5,459 bases of DNA from Syntrophaceae bacterium UBA4059. GTDB taxonomy: Bacteria; Desulfobacterota; Syntrophia; Syntrophales; Smithellaceae. Shown here one piece after another: positions 4,831 through 5,459 of this stretch (position 1 is its first letter; every line of letters begins with the position of its first letter). The notes under the pieces are model-generated. The model saw only the letters and a list, made by a program, of their open reading frames with translations, ran no database searches and was not told where the DNA came from. Where the stretch lies: positions 1 to 5,459 of the forward strand of contig DFZJ01000203.1 of the NCBI GenBank assembly GCA_002382045.1, read 5' to 3'. The position numbers and the translations under genes are program-made.

Positions 4831-5459
4831 CTATTGCAGAGGCGCGCATAATCCTTTGATTCCATCCGGCGCTTTGCCGATGGCCGGGTTTCTGAAACAG
4901 TAAGCCTGATGACTATCCATGCCGCCGTTCGTGCCGCCGGTAACGGCAGCCAGTCCAACAACGTAATCCTTCATATGCTCTGCCTGGGCATTCATGAGTT
5001 CTGCAACACCGGCTGACTCTTCCGCAGTAGCGGCAACCGATTGGATGACACTGTCCATCTCGGCAATGGCCGTACTGACCTGATGGATGCCCCTGGCTTG
5101 TTCATGAGAAGCCGTTTCGATCTCATCAACGAGGGTTCCGATCTTGCCGAAAATTACGACATTCTTATCAAAGATCTCCTGGGTTTTTTGCGTTAATTCA
5201 CCGCTTTTTCTCGATGTCGTAATGGTATTCTCTATTAGGCTGGACGTATGATCCGCCGCTTGGGCCGCCTGCAAGGCCAGATGTCTGACTTCATCGGCCA
5301 CCACCGCAAATCCGGCGCCCGCCTCACCTGCCCGGGCAGCTTCTACGGCGGCATTCAGGGCAAGAACGTTCGTCTTGAAGGCAACTTCATTGATGCTTTT
5401 GACGATTATTCTTGTTTCTTCACTGGACTTCGTCACTTCCTTAACGGACAGAGACATAC
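4831..5459 (-). CDS. Methyl-accepting chemotaxis protein, C-terminal signalling domain, partial
   Basis: The minus-strand frame runs from the right edge of the window to TAG (complement of 4831-4833). The gene starts beyond the window; the Met at 5457 is only an internal residue. The ~209 visible residues carry the hairpin tip of the cytoplasmic signalling domain, which contacts CheA and CheW: INEVAFKTNVLALNAAVEAA, then RAGEAGAGFAVVADEVRHLA (around residues 22-61 of the visible part). The descending helix follows with typical heptads and adaptation-region features (EIETASHEQARGIHQVSTAI, then AEMDSVIQSVAATAEESAGV). The usual Gln of FQTN is Lys here. After the coiled coil ends near VVGLAAVTGG there is a ~35-residue Gly/Pro/Cys-containing tail (NGGMDSHQAYCF...CAPLQ) without the NWETF-type CheR/CheB docking pentapeptide. 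The sensory and membrane part is out of view, so the stimulus cannot be inferred. Confidence 0.95.
   Translation of the reverse strand, partial: MSLSVKEVTKSSEETRIIVKSINEVAFKTNVLALNAAVEAARAGEAGAGFAVVADEVRHLALQAAQAADHTSSLIENTITTSRKSGELTQKTQEIFDKNVVIFGKIGTLVDEIETASHEQARGIHQVSTAIAEMDSVIQSVAATAEESAGVAELMNAQAEHMKDYVVGLAAVTGGTNGGMDSHQAYCFRNPAIGKAPDGIKGLCAPLQ

Noticed and set aside
4862..4881. Imperfect hairpin (CCATC/GATGG arms) considered as a terminator for the CapA-like gene
   Set aside because: It has a bulge, no T run follows on the plus strand, and it lies inside the coding sequence of the chemotaxis gene.

Overview
The window looks like a chromosomal stretch from a Gram-negative, free-living bacterium. 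It holds an outer-membrane beta-barrel tail, an exported PstS-type protein start, a large cyclic-di-GMP protein and a methyl-accepting chemotaxis protein. The style of the porin tail and of the EAL-CBS-GGDEF protein reminds me of Desulfobacterota (deltaproteobacteria), but that is an impression from sequence style and no search was run. Base composition is moderate and fairly even. No RNA genes, CRISPR array, insertion sequence or integrase is visible.

Layout, left to right. (1) 1-177 is the last 58 codons of an outer-membrane beta-barrel protein, closed by a strong intrinsic terminator at 202-236. (2) 237-528 is an AT-rich intergenic region whose right half carries a good candidate PhoB box (419-436) and a -10-like element. 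(3) 529-855 is a short broken gene: a signal peptide plus the first ~45 residues of a PstS-type phosphate-binding domain, joined in frame to what looks like the last ~30 residues of a response-regulator receiver domain. (4) 913-3237 is an intact 774-residue cyclic-di-GMP protein (degenerate GGDEF, EAL, two CBS repeats, GGDEF) with a TTG start and a strong ribosome binding site. (5) 3238-3833 is a scarred region: a 30-codon reading frame with a good ribosome binding site, an internal fragment of an alkaline phosphatase (3390-3650), and a short single-helix membrane reading frame overlapping its end. (6) 3834-4820 is an intact CapA/PgsA-type (PGA_cap) metallophosphoesterase-like protein without a signal peptide. 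(7) 4831-5459, on the minus strand and convergent with it, is the C-terminal part of a methyl-accepting chemotaxis protein running off the window.

How it fits together. The theme on the left and middle is phosphate: a Pho-box-like promoter, a PstS-type sensor or binding domain and an alkaline phosphatase. Both phosphate genes are broken, whereas the cyclic-di-GMP gene between them is intact and sits 57 bases downstream of the PstS-type remnant, so it may be read from the Pho-like promoter. The most economical inference is an ancestral phosphate-sensing locus (a periplasmic-binding-protein hybrid kinase next to a c-di-GMP enzyme and an alkaline phosphatase) that has suffered internal deletions, leaving the c-di-GMP gene under phosphate-type control. 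I see no convincing evidence of a wholly new system.
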